From the NCBI GenBank assembly GCA_041394845.1, contig JAWKHL010000001.1, positions 1,426,001 to 1,490,000 on the forward strand: a stretch of 64,000 bases of DNA, given 5' to 3'. The position numbers and the translations under genes are program-made. The notes under the pieces are model-generated. The model was not told the DNA's origin, did no database searches, and saw only the letters and a program-made list of their open reading frames with translations. Positions 62,017-64,000 of this stretch are shown here, piece after piece (position 1 is the first letter of the stretch; each line of letters opens with the position of its first letter). Origin of the DNA: JAHCHG01 sp041394845 (GTDB taxonomy: Bacteria; Acidobacteriota; Blastocatellia; Pyrinomonadales; Pyrinomonadaceae).

Positions 62017-63277
62017 CGGGCTTTTCCCGATCGGCCGGATCTCCTCGGCGCATCCGGATAAACCAAAGGATTCCGGCCGTCCCCGAAAACAAACCCGATA
62101 AAACCATCAACAACTGCGGTGAGATGATCTCAAGCGAAAAACCGGCCACCAGACTGGAAAGACTGAAAACGAATATCTCGGCTCCCCGGTCAATGGTCAG
62201 AATTCGGCCCCGGATATAGTCCGGCAGGGACCTTTGGAACATCGTTTCCTGGATCGAATATTCCAATCCGATGATCGCCCGGGAGATGAAAACCAGGAAA
62301 AAAATCACCCAGATGTTCGGCAAGTAACCGGCCAGTGCAAATAAACCGCCGCTCAGGATCAAACTCCAACCGATAAATTTTCTGGTGATCTTTCTCCTTT
62401 CAAGAAAACCGCCGATCCGGTGAGCCAGCATGATCCCGACAAAAAGCCCCAAGCCGGCCGAAATCAGAAAAAACGCCACGATCGTATCCGATTGCCAGCT
62501 CAATCTCTGGGCGAAATAGACGCCCCCAAGCTGATCGTAGATGATGTTGATGGCGCCGCCTCCCAAAGCCCAGAAAACGTTGAGAATAAGGATCGTCATG
62601 GCAAAGTGATTCCCGAAGGCGAAACCGATCCCCTCTTTTAACTCGGTCATAAAATCGGTTTTCCCGCCATTTCTTTTCACCTGTTCGCGGGTGGCCTCCT
62701 CGGGTATCAACCAGATCGAATAGGCCGACACCAGAAAGGAAACCGAATTGATGATAAAGGAGACCCGGTAACTGAAAACCGCCGTGGCGAGTCCACCGAA
62801 CGCCGCCCCGACCGCCATCAGGACAAATCGGGAGGAGAACATCAGAGCGGTCCCGGCCAAAAGCCCTTCCCGGCCGGTAATATTTGGCGTCGCGGAATTT
62901 TTTGCGCCTTCGAAAAATGCCGAGAAAAACGAGATCAGAACCGAAGCCAGATAAGCCAGTTTCAGATCTTCCGGGTTTTGAACGAAAATGAATGCCAAAG
63001 CCACGATCGACCGCAAAATGTCGGTTACGATCATTACCCGGCGGCGGGAAAGCCGGTCGACAAAAGTTCCGGCAATCGGCGAAAAGGCCGAATAAGGCAG
63101 CGTCCGGCAAACCAGCAGCAATGCGGCGGCCACCGGGGAACCGCCCGTGATGCTGCGGATCAATCCCAGACCGGCGATAAAATTAAACCAGTTTCCCAAT
63201 TCGGAAATATATTGTCCGAACAAAAGGCAACGGAAATTCCTGTTTCCCCTGATCAATTGTCCGTAGGTTTGGTTCAT
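61982..63277 (-). CDS. MFS transporter
   Basis: The 431-residue integral membrane protein has about 12 helices. The loop 2-3 motif appears as GTFVDRLSRRRVMI (Asp-Arg-x-x-Arg-Arg), typical of MFS. The layout resembles the enterobactin-exporter-like branch (MFS_3) of drug or siderophore exporters. Substrate is unknown. It is convergent with and overlaps the folK 3' end. No terminator is evident between them. Confidence 0.9.
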   Translation of the reverse strand: MNQTYGQLIRGNRNFRCLLFGQYISELGNWFNFIAGLGLIRSITGGSPVAAALLLVCRTLPYSAFSPIAGTFVDRLSRRRVMIVTDILRSIVALAFIFVQNPEDLKLAYLASVLISFFSAFFEGAKNSATPNITGREGLLAGTALMFSSRFVLMAVGAAFGGLATAVFSYRVSFIINSVSFLVSAYSIWLIPEEATREQVKRNGGKTDFMTELKEGIGFAFGNHFAMTILILNVFWALGGGAINIIYDQLGGVYFAQRLSWQSDTIVAFFLISAGLGLFVGIMLAHRIGGFLERRKITRKFIGWSLILSGGLFALAGYLPNIWVIFFLVFISRAIIGLEYSIQETMFQRSLPDYIRGRILTIDRGAEIFVFSLSSLVAGFSLEIISPQLLMVLSGLFSGTAGILWFIRMRRGDPADREKPVSDLFAEDSSG

Positions 63278-63411
63278 CTACAGTTTTCCCCCGGTTTTCC
63301 CGCCGGAAAGTTCAAAAAGACTTCCGATTCAAAAAAACCACTCCCTGCAACCCAAAAAAGCCGCCAGGCTTGAACACCTAACGGCCCTTTTCCTGAAAAA
63401 GTTATTTTTTT

Positions 63412-64000
63412 TCAAGTCCCCTTAAAATTCGGATGCCGTTTTTCGAAAAATGCCGTGACCCCTTCTTTGAAATCCTCGGAACGCCCCGAATCAATTTGCA
63501 TCTGATGTTCAAGTTCGAGTTGTTTCGCCAGATCGTTGGAAAAGGTGGCGTTGAGCATTTTCTTGATCCGGCCGATCGCTCCGGTCGGGGCCAGAGCGAG
63601 TTTTTGCGCCAGGGTTTTGGTTTCCTCGATCAAAAACTCGGCGGGAACGACCCGGTTGATCATCCCGATCTCTTTGGCCGTTGCGGCCGACACCTGATCT
63701 CCGGTCATAAACAGTTCGGCCGCCATTTTCGACCCGACCGCCCTCGGCAAAAAGAAAGTCCCGCCGCAATCGGGCGAGAGGCCGATGCGGACGAAGGCCT
63801 CGTTAAAACTGGCTTCGTCCGAAGCGATCACCAGATCGCAGGCCAACGCAAAATTGGTTCCCGCCCCGGCACAAACCCCGTTTACCGAGGCCAGAAAAGG
63901 AACCGGGGTTTCCCGGATCAAACGGATCACGCCGTGGAGGGCTTTTAAGGGCTCATCGAGAAAAGCCTCGATCCTCCCCTCCTTTTCCCACATCGAGCGC
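63412..64000 (-). CDS. Enoyl-CoA hydratase/isomerase family protein, 5' end outside window
   Basis: The visible 195 or so residues are the C-terminal three quarters of a crotonase. FLASVNGVCAGAGTNFALACDLVIAS carries the oxyanion-hole Gly region, and LSPDCGGTFFLPRAVG follows with the second-half catalytic position as Asp-Cys-Gly-Gly. The frame is open past the window edge, so the N-terminal 60-70 residues lie outside. It probably acts in fatty-acid or aromatic degradation. An ATG at 63993 exists but is internal. Confidence 0.88.
   Translation of the reverse strand, partial: RSMWEKEGRIEAFLDEPLKALHGVIRLIRETPVPFLASVNGVCAGAGTNFALACDLVIASDEASFNEAFVRIGLSPDCGGTFFLPRAVGSKMAAELFMTGDQVSAATAKEIGMINRVVPAEFLIEETKTLAQKLALAPTGAIGRIKKMLNATFSNDLAKQLELEHQMQIDSGRSEDFKEGVTAFFEKRHPNFKGT

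Overview
The window reads as a chromosomal segment of an Acidobacteriota-type bacterium, most likely class Blastocatellia (Pyrinomonas/Chloracidobacterium relatives). This is inferred from gene content, not from a marker gene. Supporting traits are two Pkn2-type Ser/Thr kinases (one fused to a sulfatase-modifying-factor domain), a winged-helix/PD40 one-component regulator, a secreted VWA-type protein, many membrane proteins with an N-terminal zinc ribbon, an egtB-egtD pair without egtA/egtC, intermediate base composition, and a mix of strong-SD and SD-less starts. Coding density is high. I see no insertion sequence, prophage or CRISPR array.

Layout. 1-4.6 kb: a secreted protein, a membrane Ser/Thr kinase, a PlsC-type acyltransferase, a secreted beta-rich protein and tRNA-Thr(TGT). 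5.0-14.7 kb: a response regulator/histidine kinase pair, an anchored protein, a PepSY protein and a complete tripartite RND pump (TolC, adaptor, permease), punctuated by three copies of a GTTAAT/GTTTAT direct repeat with 11-bp periodicity that is probably the regulator's binding site. 14.8-19.2 kb: a small secreted protein, a ferritin-like diiron protein, an orphan Hcp-like protein and the winged-helix/PD40 regulator. 19.5-31.9 kb: a methyltransferase, zinc-ribbon proteins, glutamate dehydrogenase, a TIGR00341 membrane protein, RlmB, a NYN-domain protein, DUF2203, RDD and RqcH/NFACT.

31.9-41.6 kb is the most distinctive block. It is one strand carrying, in transcription order, a kinase-PEGA-TM-SUMF1 fusion, a TPR protein, a zinc-ribbon/TM/PsbP-like protein, a triple-FHA ABC exporter and a TlpA-like lipoprotein thioredoxin. 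It could be a phospho-threonine-gated export or envelope module (inference). 41.9-53 kb: leuS, a HEAT-repeat operon, an unrecognised 222-residue protein, egtB-egtD-birA in tight succession, coaX, and a two-gene coupled unit whose first product is six near-perfect copies of a 16-17-residue repeat (beta-flower type). 53-64 kb: an APC permease, a secreted beta-lactamase-like hydrolase, two lipoproteins (one a DUF4344 metallopeptidase), a secreted LecA-like protein, a VWA-type protein, an AlbA_2/Schlafen-type ATPase, folK, an MFS transporter and a crotonase cut by the window edge.

How the genes may work together. The 5-14.7 kb block looks like a self-regulated envelope-stress or efflux regulon. 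The 32-42 kb block links eukaryotic-type kinases to FHA phospho-readers. Ergothioneine is probably made by the two-gene EgtB/EgtD route using cysteine. RqcH, RlmB and LeuS serve translation.
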